This document shows, piece after piece, positions 63,995-64,000 of a DNA stretch of 64,000 bases (the stretch's first letter is position 1; each line of letters begins with the position of its first letter). The stretch is from assembly GCA_035504415.1 (NCBI GenBank), contig DATJRY010000011.1:434001-498000 (forward strand), given 5' to 3'. The stretch comes from Candidatus Sulfotelmatobacter sp. Its GTDB lineage: Bacteria > Vulcanimicrobiota > Vulcanimicrobiia > Vulcanimicrobiales > Vulcanimicrobiaceae. Under the pieces are notes generated by a model. That model was not told where the DNA came from. It saw only the letters and a list, made by a program, of their open reading frames with translations, and did not search any database. The position numbers and the translations under genes were made by a program.

Positions 63995-64000
63995 CTGGGC

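Overview
The window is a contiguous, very GC-rich (roughly 70% by eye), gene-dense chromosomal segment of a diderm bacterium. A TonB-dependent receptor, an outer-membrane-type barrel and an exopolysaccharide operon point to two membranes. A class V aminotransferase/SelD pair, a YqzL-like peptide before pheST, an aroK-aroB fusion and near-leaderless expression of an attenuator peptide make a standard proteobacterium unlikely. My best guess is Candidatus Eremiobacterota/Vulcanimicrobiota or a relative. That is inference from gene style, not from a phylogenetic marker search. No tRNA, rRNA, CRISPR array or insertion sequence was seen.

Layout. 1-0.8 kb: infC tail, rpmI and rplT with a strong terminator. 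0.9-3.2 kb: a secreted protein, an M20 amidohydrolase and a beta-carbonic anhydrase. 3.2-9.6 kb: an aromatic-pathway operon (aroA, aroE, aroC, aroKB fusion, aroQ, aldo/keto reductase), every junction overlapping. It is preceded by what looks like a complete ribosome-mediated attenuator: a promoter, a 24-residue leader peptide with Tyr, Trp, Tyr and Phe codons, an antiterminator and a 16-bp terminator. 9.6-10.5 kb: a lower-GC gene that looks acquired. 10.5-13.5 kb: hydrolase, Nudix, epimerase and small proteins on the minus strand. 13.5-18.5 kb: an rRNA/tRNA methyltransferase, a YqzL-like peptide, pheS, pheT and a CvpA-like protein. 18.5-23.9 kb: GH15 glucoamylase, a large TonB-dependent receptor and a membrane protein. 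23.9-33.8 kb: a fatty-acid beta-oxidation cluster (two acyl-CoA dehydrogenases, SDR, thiolase, FadB-type fusion, alcohol dehydrogenase, TetR regulator, acyl-CoA ligase). 33.8-39.8 kb: VOC protein, cytochrome c, aminotransferase, selD, membrane proteins, an EamA exporter and an M91-like metallopeptidase. 39.8-42.8 kb: hsp20-lon under a CIRCE-like operator. 42.8-47.9 kb: a Crp/Fnr-type regulator, a MalT/BTAD-type regulator, SDR and tag. 48.1-53.9 kb: a five-gene exopolysaccharide operon. 54.1-64 kb: two secreted proteins, an M16 peptidase, an MFS transporter, ettA and two small genes.

Two observations stand out. First, selD is itself a selenoprotein gene. Its conserved N-terminus is readable only if the in-frame TGA at 36025-36027 is read as selenocysteine, and a GGUC-loop hairpin lies just downstream. 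A conventional gene call would wrongly truncate it to a TTG start at 36073. Second, the aro operon leader has all parts of a classical attenuator tuned to the three aromatic amino acids at once. The pheS leader, with a YqzL-like peptide followed by a hairpin, may be a related arrangement. Where gene starts are uncertain the entries say so.
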